A DNA stretch of 64,000 nt from Cladorhizidae sp. MBARI D1340-BT2 (Eukaryota; Porifera; Demospongiae; Poecilosclerida; Cladorhizidae): NCBI GenBank assembly GCA_028752905.1, contig JAQNBH010000015.1, positions 33,109,663 to 33,173,662 of the forward strand. Direction: 5' to 3'. The translations under genes and the position numbers were made by a program. The notes under the pieces are model-generated. The model did not search any database. It worked only from the letters and a program-made list of their open reading frames with translations, and was not told the origin of the DNA. This document shows, one piece after another, positions 53,710-64,000 of this stretch. Positions within the stretch are counted from its first letter, which is position 1. Every line of letters starts with the position of its first letter.

Positions 53710-55005
53710 CTATGTAGAGAAGGTACATGTATGTCTTAATGTATTGACGAGTCCCTTTGCTCCATTGGTTGATCTCTCGACAATTGGCCAGTTTGAATAT
53801 CTGTTGACAATGATCAAGTAGGTCATACCCTGGTGAAGGGAAAAATTGGCACAGACACATTGGAAAGGATATGCTGCCAAGACAGGGGGTGTTGGGGGTA
53901 GACTTGGTTGAGAAGGTTCCATTCGATTGCTATGATTGCATATGTTTCTTGTGGATGCAATATCTGAAGTGATCCCAGGCCAAAATATAGAGCTCTCGGC
54001 TCTGGAAGTCATCGAAGATGTGCCTTGATGTGCAGCATGGAGCACAGACAAGCAATTCTGTCTCAGCAACGGATGTATGACTATGCGGTCTTTGTAAAGG
54101 ATGACACCATTGATTGTGTAGAGATGTTCCCTGAATTGGTAGTAATCTCTCAATGATGAGGGAAAGTCCTGGCGATTGGTTGGTATGCCTTCTTCAATGG
54201 TGGAGAGGAGTAGTAACATGTTTTCATCACTGAAGGTAGCCATGCATACTTGTTCCCATGTGACTGACTCTATAGATTTTAGCGATGATATGACCATGTG
54301 CTGTAAATCCTCTTCCATGTTAGGAGGATGCTGAGTATCTATATGTACGCCAGCGAGGAGTTTGCTGGGAATGTTGAGTGGTGGATTGGTTGGGAAGTTC
54401 TGGATGCAGTGGATGTCATCTGGTAATGACATTTTGTGTGGATATGATGTGCCAGTTGGGTGTCTGGAGACTGTGTCCGAGGCCCTGTTCTTGGCGCCGG
54501 GACTGTGGACCATCTTGAAATGATATCTCAGTGTTTTTTCTTTGGGGTTCCTTAATCTCGTGTTGGTTATGTGTTCTAGGGATCTGTCACCAAAGATCTT
54601 GAGGAGTGGTCTGTGGTCAACGGCGATGATCAGGTTTTTGCAGCCCAATACGAAGTGTCTGGCTTTGTCTAGGCATCAGCAACTGCTAGTGCTTCTCCTT
54701 CAATGGGTGTGTACAATCTGCTGCCCACTAATGTGATTTTCCAGCCTTCCTTGCAGCAGAACAAGTTGGTGACATGGGCAATGCTTTTGAAACAGCCAGA
54801 AGCCAATCCCAGTCTTGGACCAGTCACGTCGCGAGGCATGTTGTTTTTGACTTGTCGAAAATGCGAACTCCCTGGGCAATTTCTTTGGCAATAGTGTGCT
54901 TGGATTCCTCGAAGGCTTGATTGAGTTCATCATTCCAATGGAATAGGTTTTTGGGTTTGAGGAGGTCCCGAAATGGTTGCATCTGCTTTGCCATGCTGAA
55001 GGCAT
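53710..55005 (-). pseudogene. gypsy C RNase H and first half of integrase
   Basis: The RNase H start (FEESKHTIAKEIAQGVRIFD) is at 54700-55005. After a frame change the domain ends with LIIAVDHRPLLKIFGDRSLE and HSPGAKNRASDTVSRHP. The integrase zinc-binding region (VLHAAHQGTSSMTSRAESSI then FWPG) follows. The first catalytic position reads CANFSLHQGMTYLIIVNRYS, with Asn where A-D-F/Y normally supplies the Asp. A TAG stop at 53710-53712 ends the frame; the next part continues in the same frame. Confidence 0.8.
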
Positions 55006-55030
55006 ACGACACCTGGTTTACTAGTCCAAA

Positions 55031-56218
55031 CTAGGATCTCATATCAGTGATGTTCTGTGGTGTGGGGAACTCTGTAATGGCCTGAGGTATTTCTTGCACA
55101 GTCACACTATTGTTGGTAATCTCAAAACCAACAAATTCTACATCATCTTCTGCAAATTTGAACTTGTGAGGGTTTAAGGTGATCACTTTCCTACCACAAA
55201 TGTCGAGCCATTTGGCTGCTTGGAAGAAACATGCTTTGATGTTATCAGCCCATAGAAGGATGTCGTCGATGCATTTGGTTTTCGATGGAAAATCTGATAC
55301 GATTTCGTCATATCTCCTGGAGTCGCCGTCACCAGAAGCGATGTAGCCCTGGGGGGCTGTATGATAACGATACCTTCCCCATGGTGTGATAAATGTGGTA
55401 TAGTGGCAGTCATCAGGGTGAAGGGGGACGATGTGGAAACCATTCCATGCATCGAACACGGTCTTCTTCACGTTGTGAGGGACTAATCTAACCTGGTAGA
55501 AGGGCGACTGTGTGTGATGGGTTTCTCTTGTGGCGTGGAGTTGAGAGATTGGAAGTCGATTTTCCTGTGTGCCATTCTTTTTGGCGCATATTACCATTCT
55601 GTGGCACCAGGTGACGGGTTCCCCTATAGGAACTGGTTCAAGTACGCCTAACCTGACATCCCTGTTAAGTCCGGCCTTTACTTCGGATTGCCAATGGATT
55701 GGTACTGGTATTGGAGAGTGGTGTGCAGATGGTTCTGCTGTCGGGTCAATCATGAGCCTCATCGGTGGTCCTTCCATCATGGGTAAGGGTTGGTGCTCAC
55801 AAATGTTGAACATACTTGAGCTGTAGTGGTCGAGGAGGTATTGCTTAAGCTTAGTGTGTTTCTCCACCATAGCAAGGTATGGTAAGCTTGTTGGTGCTGC
55901 TGGAAGTTTAACGTGTTTTGGGCATTGACAATCTGTCGTGGTGTTATCTGGGTGCTGAAGTCCATCACAGTGGGGTGTTTTCTGAGGTTTGCCTTGAGTG
56001 TTTGTATGCTCAGGAGTTGCGCTGACAGCGGGAATTCCACTGAGATGATTCCGATATATCGATGTACATGTAGGCCGCTCGGCTGAGGAACAGCTTGTCT
56101 GTGCTATTCGTAATGTACGTAACTTGTCTTGTCTCCCGTTGCTTGCCGGATTGATCTTTTCCTGACAGTCTGATAATGACAGCTCCAATGATATTGATGT
56201 CCCTGTTGTCTGCGGCAT
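55031..56218 (-). pseudogene. gypsy C protease tail and reverse transcriptase (395 codons open)
   Basis: The RT motifs are complete: fingers GVLEPVPIGEPVTWCHRMVI then CAKKNG, palm VFDAWNGFHIVPLHPDDCHY then TTFITPWGRYRY, and the catalytic KCIDDILLWADN. Both acidic sites are present. The YxDD Tyr is Cys, as in related elements. The protease-RT linker in the first 120 codons reads out of the expected frame in part. This is the longest intact RT in the window. Confidence 0.85.
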
Positions 56219-56230
56219 GCATCTTCATAT

Positions 56231-57470
56231 TTACTGGGATAAGGTTTTCGCTGGTTTTTTGATGACCTCGAATCCAGCAAGACAGCTCTGGCATCCTGTG
56301 TCTGCCATTTTCTGTGGTGTTGGTAGGTCAAAGCCAAGTTGTTTGTAGTCCTCTTTTCGAGTGCTCATGGACAGTCTGATGAATAGTTGAGATCTTGACA
56401 ACCGCTTAGACCATTTGTCTGTTGCCTGGTTGTAACTGTGATGGTCAAGTGTGATGGATTTCTCACTGTTTTGTGATGTGTGTTCGCACAAGCCATCAAA
56501 TATAGCACTTTCGTGTTCGCCCTCCTTGTTGGGTTTGGTCGACTTTGTGTTGCTCCTACCCCTGCATGCTCTTTCAAAGTGATGACCTCGGCCACAGTGG
56601 TTACATGTGGTGTCATAGGCAGGACATTCTTTCCTCCGTATTAGTGAAGGGGCATACTTACCATGTCCTCTCCTTCCACAGTAGATGCAGGGCTCTTGGT
56701 CTTTTGGCTGGAGAACCTCTCTGTGCATCTCGCCTCTGACACCTGTAAGTGCTCCCAGCCCAATGCATCAGTGCTGTGTGGGATTAGGAGCTTTGCAGCT
56801 GAGCGTTTTCCTGCCTCCTTAGCCTCCACTAATTTGAGGACCTGCTCCATTGTCATGTTTTGGTTCTGGTCGCCTAGTAATTCAAGTCAGATTTCTGAAT
56901 CATCTAGTCTGCAGCACAATATGTCTCACATATGGCATCAGTGTAGTTAACAAGGCTTCGCAACTAGTACACTGTATTGTGAACTTGCAGACACTTGCTT
57001 GTCCACGTAGTCTGGCCCCATAGGCACGAATAGGTTCGTCCCTGTCCTGGCACATATTGTGCAATGCCACCCTGGCCACCATCGCGTTTTCCACCCTTAC
57101 AGCCAGGTTTCTCATGGCTTCAAATACTTCATCCTTGGTCTTGCTGGCGAGTGATCCACCAGCGTTCCTCGTCAAATCCTTCCTCAACTGGTCATCGCAG
57201 CACTCGAGGAGTTGAATTACTTTATTAGTCACAGTTAATTTGGTAGCTTGGACGTAGTCGCTCCATCGGGATTTGAAATATTGCTAGTCCTCCGTTTCCG
57301 GCAGACAAGACGCACGGGCGGCGGACTTTCTCCACTCTGGCTGCTCCTGTACTGCCACTAGCTGATTTGTGGACGGTGGCGTGGGCCGTAATGAGGGCTG
57401 TAGCTATCACAGGGTCCACGTCTGGTGTCCTGTACTCGCAGTCATCTATCGGGCATCCAACGATAGGCAT
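56231..57470 (-). pseudogene. gypsy C gag and start of protease
   Basis: It starts MPIVGCPIDDCEYRTPDVDP, with a C-x4-C...H-x3-H finger at the N-terminus that is typical of this gypsy lineage. The capsid runs through VIQLLECCDDQLRKDLTRN and AYGARLRGQASVCKF (56900-57232). A frame change follows near 56890, then the rest at 56641-56856. The nucleic-acid-binding region (56231-56728) has two knuckles, CIYCGRRGHG and CNHCGRGHHFERAC. The protease site reads MADTGCQSCLAG with D-T-G intact. Confidence 0.82.
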
Positions 57471-57727
57471 CCTGGTATCCTGTGGTGGTGTCCCTTAAAT
57501 GGAGAGACTTCTTGTTGCTAGATTCTAGTCAGTTCCGTACACCTCGTGTCCAAATAGCAAAGGCCACTATACACCGAGTTGTACCTTGCATATATAATAA
57601 GGCAATGCTCGTTTACTTGCAAATATATAGCTCAGTAGCAAATAGATGTTACGCAAAATAATGCTAAATGTATATGGTAAGGATCATTATATAAGTTCAA
57701 TAAGTACAATAAGTTCAATGTTCTCTA

Positions 57728-58642
57728 AGGGTCTGCTCTTATTCTTCTTGATTCACATGAGTGGCCCACTGAGCTCAGGGTCTGCTCTTATTCTTCTTGA
57801 TTCACAGAGGTGGCCCACTGAGCTCAGGGTCTGCTCTTATTCTTCTTGATTCACATGGGTCGCCCACTGAACTCAAGGTGTACTCTTATTCTTCTTGATT
57901 CACATGGGTGGCCCACTGAGCTCAGGATCTGCTCTTATTCTTCTTGATTCACATGGGTGGCCAACTGAGCTCAGGGTCTGCTCTTATTCTTCTTGATTCA
58001 CAGAGGTGGCTCAGGGTCTACTCTTATTCTTCTTGATTCAAAGGGTGGCCCACTTAGCTTAGGGTCTGCTCTTATTCTTCTTGATTCACATGGGTGGCCC
58101 ACTGAACTCAAGGTGTACTCTTATTCTTCTTGATTCACATGGGTGGCCCACTGAGCTCAGGATCTGCTCTTATTCTTCTTGATTCACATGGGTGGCCCAC
58201 TGAGCTCAAGGTCTACTCTTATTCTTCTTGATTCACATGTGTTGCCCGCTGAGCACAGAGTCTGCTCTTGTTCTTCTTGATTCACATGGGTGGCCCACTG
58301 AGCTCAGGGTCTGCTCTTATTCTTCTTGGGTGGCCCACTGAGCTCAGGGACTACTCTTATTCTTCTTGATTCAATTCAAAGGGTGGCCCACTGAACTCAG
58401 GGTGTACTCTTATTCTTCTTGATTCACATGGGTGGCCAACTGAGCTCAGGGTCTGCTCTTATTCTTCTTGATTCACAGAGGTGGCCCACTGAGCTCAGGG
58501 TCTACTCTTATTCTTCTTGATTCACATGGGTGGCCCACTGAGCTCAGGGTCTACTCTTATTATTCTTGATTCACATGGGTGGCCCACTGAGCTCAGGGTC
58601 TGCTCTTATTCTTCTTGATTCACATGGGTGGCCCACTGAGCT
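57728..58642. repeat. 49-bp minisatellite, about 18 copies
   Basis: The unit is GGGTGGCCCACTGAGCTCAG then GGTCTGCTCTTATTCTTCTT then GATTCACAT. GAGCTC is palindromic. A single orphan unit is at 34816-34872. The array starts exactly at the edge of gypsy C. Confidence 0.94.
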
Positions 58643-58795
58643 ATCACAATCCAAACATTGCAACATCATAATGGCAACAGACAAGTACTTCAGTACTGTA
58701 TTAGCTAAGGCCATGACAATAGCTAGAGCAATATAGTCTAATAATTCTAGGATTACAAATTTAGTTCGGCAAGGCATCAACCAAAATAATAATAT

Positions 58796-58832
58796 CTTCT
58801 CTCTCTCTCTCTCTGTGGTGGTGGTGGTGGAA
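58796..58832. repeat. CT and GGT microsatellites
   Basis: (CT) repeat followed at once by (GGT) repeat, about 55 bp before the Ig-like exon. Confidence 0.9.
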
Positions 58833-58886
58833 TTTGACTGGTGAATATATCTATATTACCCATTTTTTCCTTTTTCTCTATTACAG

Positions 58887-59192
58887 TAGGTTTCTCTCTG
58901 GAGTTATCTGCTAATGTTGATGGTGATGTCTGTCCTGGTGTTGATGTCATTTATATGTGTACCGCTAATGAAACTTACGTCGAATGGACAGCTGAACCTT
59001 TTTTTACTCATTTTCTTGTGAATCCCACCTCTTTTGTCAATGCTGTTGCTAATGTCGCTCTTAAGCCAGTGCATTTTTCCAATCCCTTCAGTAGTACACT
59101 CACTGTAACATACAGTGATGATGTCAACTTGATTAAAGTTATCTGTGCTACTAGTAGTGAGCAGAAGAACATGACGTACAGGAGGATATTAG
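58887..59192 (+). CDS. Ig-like domain exon of a host cell-surface or secreted protein
   Basis: A 306-bp exon with acceptor TTTTTCTCTATTACAG and donor GTATAA, phase 1 at both ends, encoding 102 residues. The Ig fold pattern is visible: VCPGVDVIYMCTANETYVEW (first Cys in CPG, second Cys, Trp two strands on), then STLTVTYSDDVNLIKVICAT with the second-sheet Cys. NETY, NMTY and similar sites could be glycosylated. A CPG-x-V-x-Y-x-C start with a late V-x-C is common in sponge extracellular Ig-like repeats. Phase 1-1 exons are the usual shuffling unit for such proteins. The rest of the gene was not recognised nearby. Confidence 0.6.
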
Positions 59193-59674
59193 GTATAAAT
59201 GATGTTTGTGCTGTACATTACATGAAGTTGTGTGGGGGGGCCTTTTCGTAATTGCATTATTTAACTTGATACTCACATCCTCATTCAATAGGGTTGTGGT
59301 CAAGTAATTGTAATGGCGTTAACTGTACAACACCCCAACATTTACAGCCTCTGATATCATTTATTTTATCATGTCTAGACACAGTAGTTATAATTAATAT
59401 ATTGTACTCTCATACTTTCCATAGCAATCATTGAGAGGCAGTGGGAATGATATATAGCTAATGTAGAGGGGACAGGAGTAAAATATAAGAGGTGTGAAGC
59501 AGAAGTGACCTCTCTCTACTGCTGATCATGCAAAAATATGATGTTGCACGCAAGGGGCACTCTGTCAAACTGTAAGCCTCAGCAGAGGAATATCTAGCGA
59601 ATCACCATTACTCAATTTACGTGTATATCTCAAATATTTAACCTGAATACAAAATATTCCAGTTGTCCTCACAG

Positions 59675-59745
59675 AGTGGACACTGAACGAGTACAAACTC
59701 AACTGGAGGGCATACAGACTATATGTAGATGTCAGCTCTCAGCAG
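59675..59745 (+). CDS. Possible next exon after the Ig-like exon
   Basis: Acceptor CAGTTGTCCTCACAG and donor GTAACT bound 71 bp whose entry phase fits the Ig-like exon. It reads WTLNEYKLNWRAYRLYVDVS then SQQ. No family is recognised. Confidence 0.25.
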
Positions 59746-61120
59746 GTAACTGGCTTGCACTAGGCATGTGTTACACAGTTATCCAGCCTCCATACACTGC
59801 TGCAACCTTTCTCCCTGTCTGTATTTATTGCTAGCTAGAGCACAACAAAGAGAAGCACAAAAGCAATAAATAGAAATAGGACTAGCAACTGAAAGGATTT
59901 TTAAAGAAAAGTTTTCTAATTCTAATCTTCTAGTAATTCATTCGTTTCCTGTTCCTCGGCAAGTCAAAATGCTAATTTTTCACTTTTTTCACAGACTATT
60001 TTAAATGGTGTATTTGCTCATATTGAAGTCATGTTCCAAGTTTCAGAACATTTGAAGATTCTATGATGCAGTTACGACAGCTTTTGCACTCACTATTTTC
60101 ATTAGAAACCCAGCAAGTGTGAAGAAGAATCGCGTCGCATTAGATTAGAAGAATTTCCACATATATCCACAAATTTCTCCCTCATTTCTCACCCAAACTC
60201 CATAATTTATATATCACCAGAATGCTTATTGTGTGCTCTTTAACCTAAACTATTTTATTTTCACTGTTATGAGAATGTGTTGGGTATAGACCAGCATATC
60301 TGCATGTGGTTTGTGTGTGATTTCCCCCCCCCCTCTCCTGTGGTGCATTATCAAACTTATTCAAATAGTTTAGGTGAAACTACTACATGTACTCTTACCA
60401 TAAACCACCTAACAGCCACTTAGCATTATTAATGGATTTGTAATTTGCGGACAGGGCAAAAGTTGGATTGCCTGGCTGACACTTTGCCATATGACAAAAG
60501 TTAAATACATCATTAAATAGCTTATCTTCTAAGCTACATTTTGGTACAAAAATTATGTTGATAGAGGGTAGTGGGTGGAAGTTATGATTGGTATTGTCGA
60601 GGTGTTTTTTTTTTACATTATTACCCCCTTAAGTTAGAGAAAAGGTCATTGGAATTGTCGGTCTTTCTAGCTTGGAGTTGAGCCTTGCAATTTCTGGCAC
60701 TGCTGTAGCTGTCATGTCTTCCAGCTTTTGGCAGTGAATGTCACTATCTTCATTGCCATCTGTCACTACTGAAATCCCATAGACCTTGAAAAAAGATTTT
60801 AGATCAACACTCAAAGATATATCTGCAGATGCACAGCACGAATGCATTGTGTGAACATAATTGAAGGACAAACACTTTCATATGCACTTCCTGAGTGGAA
60901 AAGGATTGTTTTCTGTAAAAGATAGCTGCTCAGCTATACTACACTTGGTCTAGCAGACATAATGAAACTAGCTTGGGTACAGTTAATTACTCCACCTTAG
61001 TTACTAGCCTTCTTGATTTCTTTATAAACAAAAAGTGCTTTGTCTTCCAGAGAGTAGCTACATGTACATTATTAGCAACAGATGGGAGAGAACAGCCCTA
61101 GACTCTCTAGGCAAACACAA
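59746..61120. other. Unassigned stretch
   Basis: No clear gene. A minus-strand frame (60629-60871) reading VDLKSFFKVYGISVVTDGNE is unrecognised. It might be an exon, but no good borders were identified. Confidence 0.35.
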
Positions 61121-62068
61121 GTGAAGGTGTATATAAACTAATAATAAATGGCCCATGTAAACGTGTATATAAACAAATAATAAATGGCCATGTAAAGGTG
61201 TGTATAAACTAATAATAAATGACCCATTTAAAGGTGTGTATAAACTAATAATAAATGGCCCATGTAAAGGTGTGTATAAACTAATAATAAATGACCCATT
61301 TAAAGGTGTGTATAAACTAATAATAAATGGCCCATGTAAAGGTGTGTATAAACTAATAATAAATGGCCATGTAAAGGTGTGTATAAACTAATAATGAATG
61401 GCCATGTAAAGGTGTGTATAAACTAATAGTAAATGGCCATGTAAAGGTGTGTATAAACTAATAATAAATGGCTATGTACACATGTGTATAAACTAATAAT
61501 AAATGGACCATGTAAAGGTGTGTATAAACTAATAATAAATGGCCATGTAAAGGTGTGTATAAAATAATAATAAATGGCTGTGTAAAGGTGTGTATAAACT
61601 AATAATAAATGACCCATTTAAAGGTGTGTATAAACTAATAATAAATGGCCCATGTAAACGTGTGTATAAACTAATAATAAATGGCCATGTAAAGGTGTGT
61701 ATAAAATAATAATAAATGGCTGTGTAAAGGTGTGTATAAACTAATAATAAATTACCCATTTAAAGGTGTTCATAAACTAATAATAAATGGCCCATGTAAA
61801 GGTGTGTATAAACTAATAATAAATAGCCCATGTAAAGGTCTGTATAAACTAATAATAAATGGCATGTGTATAAACTAATAATAAATGGCCCATGTAAAGG
61901 TGTGTATAAAATAATAATAAATGGCCCATGTAAACATGTGTATAAACTAATAATAAATGGCTCATGTAAAGGTGTGTATAAACTAATAATAAATGGCCAT
62001 GTAAAGGTGTGTCTAAACTAATAATAAATGGCCCATGTAATAAATGGCCCATGTAAAAGTTTGTATAA
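61121..62068. repeat. 35-36-bp minisatellite, about 26 copies
   Basis: The unit is GGTGTGTATAAACTAATAAT then AAATGGCCCATGTAAA. CC/C variation alternates the length between 35 and 36, and TGACCCATTT variants occur in every other unit in parts, indicating dimer duplication. Confidence 0.94.
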
Positions 62069-63832
62069 ACTGCAACATTGTAATTCTGCAATGCACATAA
62101 TTGCATCGCTAAGAAATGATTCAGTATAAGGATGGAACAAAGTCATACAAATAAATGAGAGAGAAACAGCAATGCATGTGCTGTAGAAACAAAAACTGAG
62201 GAGACCGCAGCTATGAAAAACATTTTGCCTCAAGTGTGTTGGTTATCAGACTAGTAATGTGATGGGTAAAGGTGTTTTATATTTGATAGCATATAATTAT
62301 TGCATTGCTTTGCACTGTATTATCTTGTATGGTTTACAATACTTAGTTTTAACATTACCTAGAGAAAACTTCCAGCTATCGATTTAAGACTTTAACCTGA
62401 TTGTTTCCTGGTATTGTCTATATAGCAGATACCAGTCACAAGCAGTGGAAGCTCTTCCTGGTTCAGACAGCTCCTCCTCCACGAGCATTTAATGTTTACT
62501 AGAAGCTGATGGTTCAGGACACCACTTGCTACATTACATCATTCTGATTGGTCTGCTGCAGAGCTGGAATTAAACTATTTTGCAAGTGTTATGCATCTAG
62601 TACACATCATCCAGAGATGTTGGCAGAGCTCTCAAGCATGAGAATGGAATGCACATATGCTGTGTTATTTGCATTCAAGTGATTATTTGCAATGAAGTAT
62701 ATCACAAGATAAATCTAGGCCAGATTTGCTGGTTGTCTCAGTGTATAGCTGGTGCTTGTGCTTTAGCTTTTTTCCTGAACTTCAGATTCCCTATAAACTT
62801 CTAGTAGGCTCCATTCAAATGGAAAATGGATGGCCATTACTATCCTTCTCATCAGTTTCATGTATAGTTTCGATAAAATCTATATACTTTGTGCTTGCTG
62901 AACCTGCCTAATCCTAGATCACTGAAAACCACATAGTGGACGCTTGCTACATAGAGGGGACTTATTACATGCTTTACGGATTATTTGCTGTATATCGTGG
63001 TGTGTATTATTTAGAATGTGGGATGTGTGTGAGCGGAAGGAATTCTGTGATGCATGATTTATGAGAGCATGACAGGACATTAGTCTGTCATCCAACGTGT
63101 TCAACTTGATAGGTCTATGTGGGTGGAGGCGTACGCGCAGAGGTATGTGAGTGTGTGTATCTATACAATATCCCATCCAGAGATATATGTATATCTACAT
63201 AGAGAAATATGTGCAGTGTTGGGTTTTGGTGACCACTCCTTATGGTAACCACTTTTTTAATTCTTAAAGCTCTAATTAGACCAATAATATTATACTGTGG
63301 ACAGAACAACAACGATAAGCAATACTAGAAGAACACAACGCTCAACTATATAAATGACGAGATATTTACTGTCTTCCTTTTTATACTCAAGTCGGAACAT
63401 TGCTTATAACCCCGGTAACCAACCTTTTTCTGGTGGTAACCCCATTCCAGAACCCAGTATCAGAGCACGATGCCGAAGAACAAATTCACACATGTTACGA
63501 AAAATCATAAGAATTATTCACATGTATATTGCTCACTTAAAATAATGTGATTAATGATCAATGTGATGGTTGAGTCTGTTTTCAGCCACCAGTTTTCCAA
63601 TGCATGGCTCAGTGCCACTCAACATGACAATCATGTCCTTTTCTATTTGGAGCCGATTCCTGTACTTTGTTTTCATCATAACCATGTGGAAACAGACTGT
63701 TCACATAAGTATGACGAAGGATACGGCATTAGGAGCCGTATTGCCTTCTTGGATAGAACGTGGATAGGATTGAAGCATATTGCACCAGTAACTGGGCAAA
63801 GACACGGACTTGAATAATGATTTTTCTCCAGA
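62069..63832. other. Unassigned stretch with one orphan minisatellite unit
   Basis: At 62905-62957 is a single diverged unit of the 54-bp family (CCTAATCCTAGATCACTG ... GCTTGCTACAT). An 87-codon plus frame at 63554-63817 (HDNHVLFYLEPIPVLCFHHN) is not recognised. Confidence 0.4.
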
Positions 63833-64000
63833 ATCCCGCTACAGTCTCACGAGCTCCTCTTTGGTGATATTATCATCAGTGATGCTATCTAATGGTGCAC
63901 TGAATGGGTCTCGGGCCAGGGTGAATGATTGGACATCGAGCTCGGGGAAGTAGTGTTCGAACTGATCGATCAGTGACTGAAGATGTTCAGTGATTTTTTC
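63833..64000 (-). pseudogene. hAT transposase C-terminal fragment (GTF2IRD2/ZBED5-like), runs off window
   Basis: The minus frame entering from the right edge reads KITEHLQSLIDQFEHYFPEL then DVQSFTLARDPFSAPLDSIT then DDNITKEELVRL, and ends at TAG. It matches the spacer region late in GTF2IRD2/SCAND3/ZBED5-type hAT transposases (H-L-x-x-L...F-x-x-Y-F-P...R-x-P-F...EEL). The TAG comes where that family continues with SD-x-x-L-K, so this is probably a broken copy. More of it should lie beyond position 64000. Confidence 0.65.

Larger units (their letters stand above)
52561..57727 (-). mobile_element. Ty3/gypsy LTR retrotransposon C, nearly full length
   Basis: Direct repeats at 52561-52682 and 57593-57727 (AATAAG-CAATGC, TTTACTTGCAAATATATA, GGTAAGGATCATTATATAAG, TTCAATGTTCTCT) mark LTR sequence. 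A minus-strand purine tract CTTGGGGGGAAA (52682-52693) adjoins the 3' LTR. All gag and pol domains are present in the usual order (PR-RT-RH-IN). Different minisatellites lie on the two sides, so later rearrangement at one flank is likely. Several stops and frame changes are present. Confidence 0.88.

Noticed and set aside
57728..58642. CRISPR-like appearance of regularly spaced repeats
   Set aside because: The whole unit is repeated with no unique spacers, there are no cas genes, and the DNA is eukaryotic. The same applies to the other arrays.

Overview
This is repeat-dense animal genomic DNA, not prokaryotic. It has spliced host exons with GT/AG borders, fragments of at least seven classes of transposable element, and about twenty minisatellite arrays. 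No rRNA, tRNA or operon-like cluster was seen. A marine invertebrate is likely. A sponge is my best guess, from the small introns, a SAMD3-like gene, an Ig-like exon with a 'CPG' motif, and element families common in sponges and cnidarians. The sequence alone does not prove this.

Layout. 1-3.1 kb: a decayed hAT transposon with perfect 15-bp inverted ends. 3.9-5.1 kb: two minisatellites. 5.1-7.7 kb: a Ty3/gypsy remnant on the minus strand. 8.5-15.1 kb: a nested pair of LTR elements inside a minisatellite. The outer one (+) has its gag fused to the end of pol. The inner one (-, 9313-13921) has near-identical LTRs, a 5-bp target duplication, a SCAN-like capsid, and integrase placed upstream of RNase H (Gmr1-type order), with reverse transcriptase and most of the integrase core deleted in frame. 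15.5-16.6 kb: two arrays, one split by a MITE. 18-22.1 kb: the clearest host locus, a six-exon SAMD3-like gene (-) head-to-head with a short C2H2 zinc-finger ORF (+). 23-35 kb: arrays of 21, 34, 39, 42 and 47 bp, plus hAT and DDE-transposase pseudogenes. 35.7-37.0 and 50.1-52.1 kb: two opposite-facing copies of a TA-flanked Tc1/mariner-like element. 38 kb: a Harbinger-like MITE. 41-43 kb: Helitron helicase and LINE fragments. 46-48.3 and 52.6-57.7 kb: two more gypsy elements (-); the second is nearly full length but has lost integrase catalytic residues. 57.7-58.6 kb: a 49-bp array. 58.9-59.2 kb: an Ig-like host exon. 61.1-62.1 kb: a 36-bp array. 63.8-64.0 kb: the end of a hAT transposase running off the window.

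The only genes likely to serve the host are the SAMD3-like gene, possibly its zinc-finger neighbour, the Ig-like exon and a few orphan exons. Everything else is mobile or satellite DNA. Three separate elements sit inside minisatellite arrays, so these arrays act as landing sites whose empty-site sequence can be read directly.
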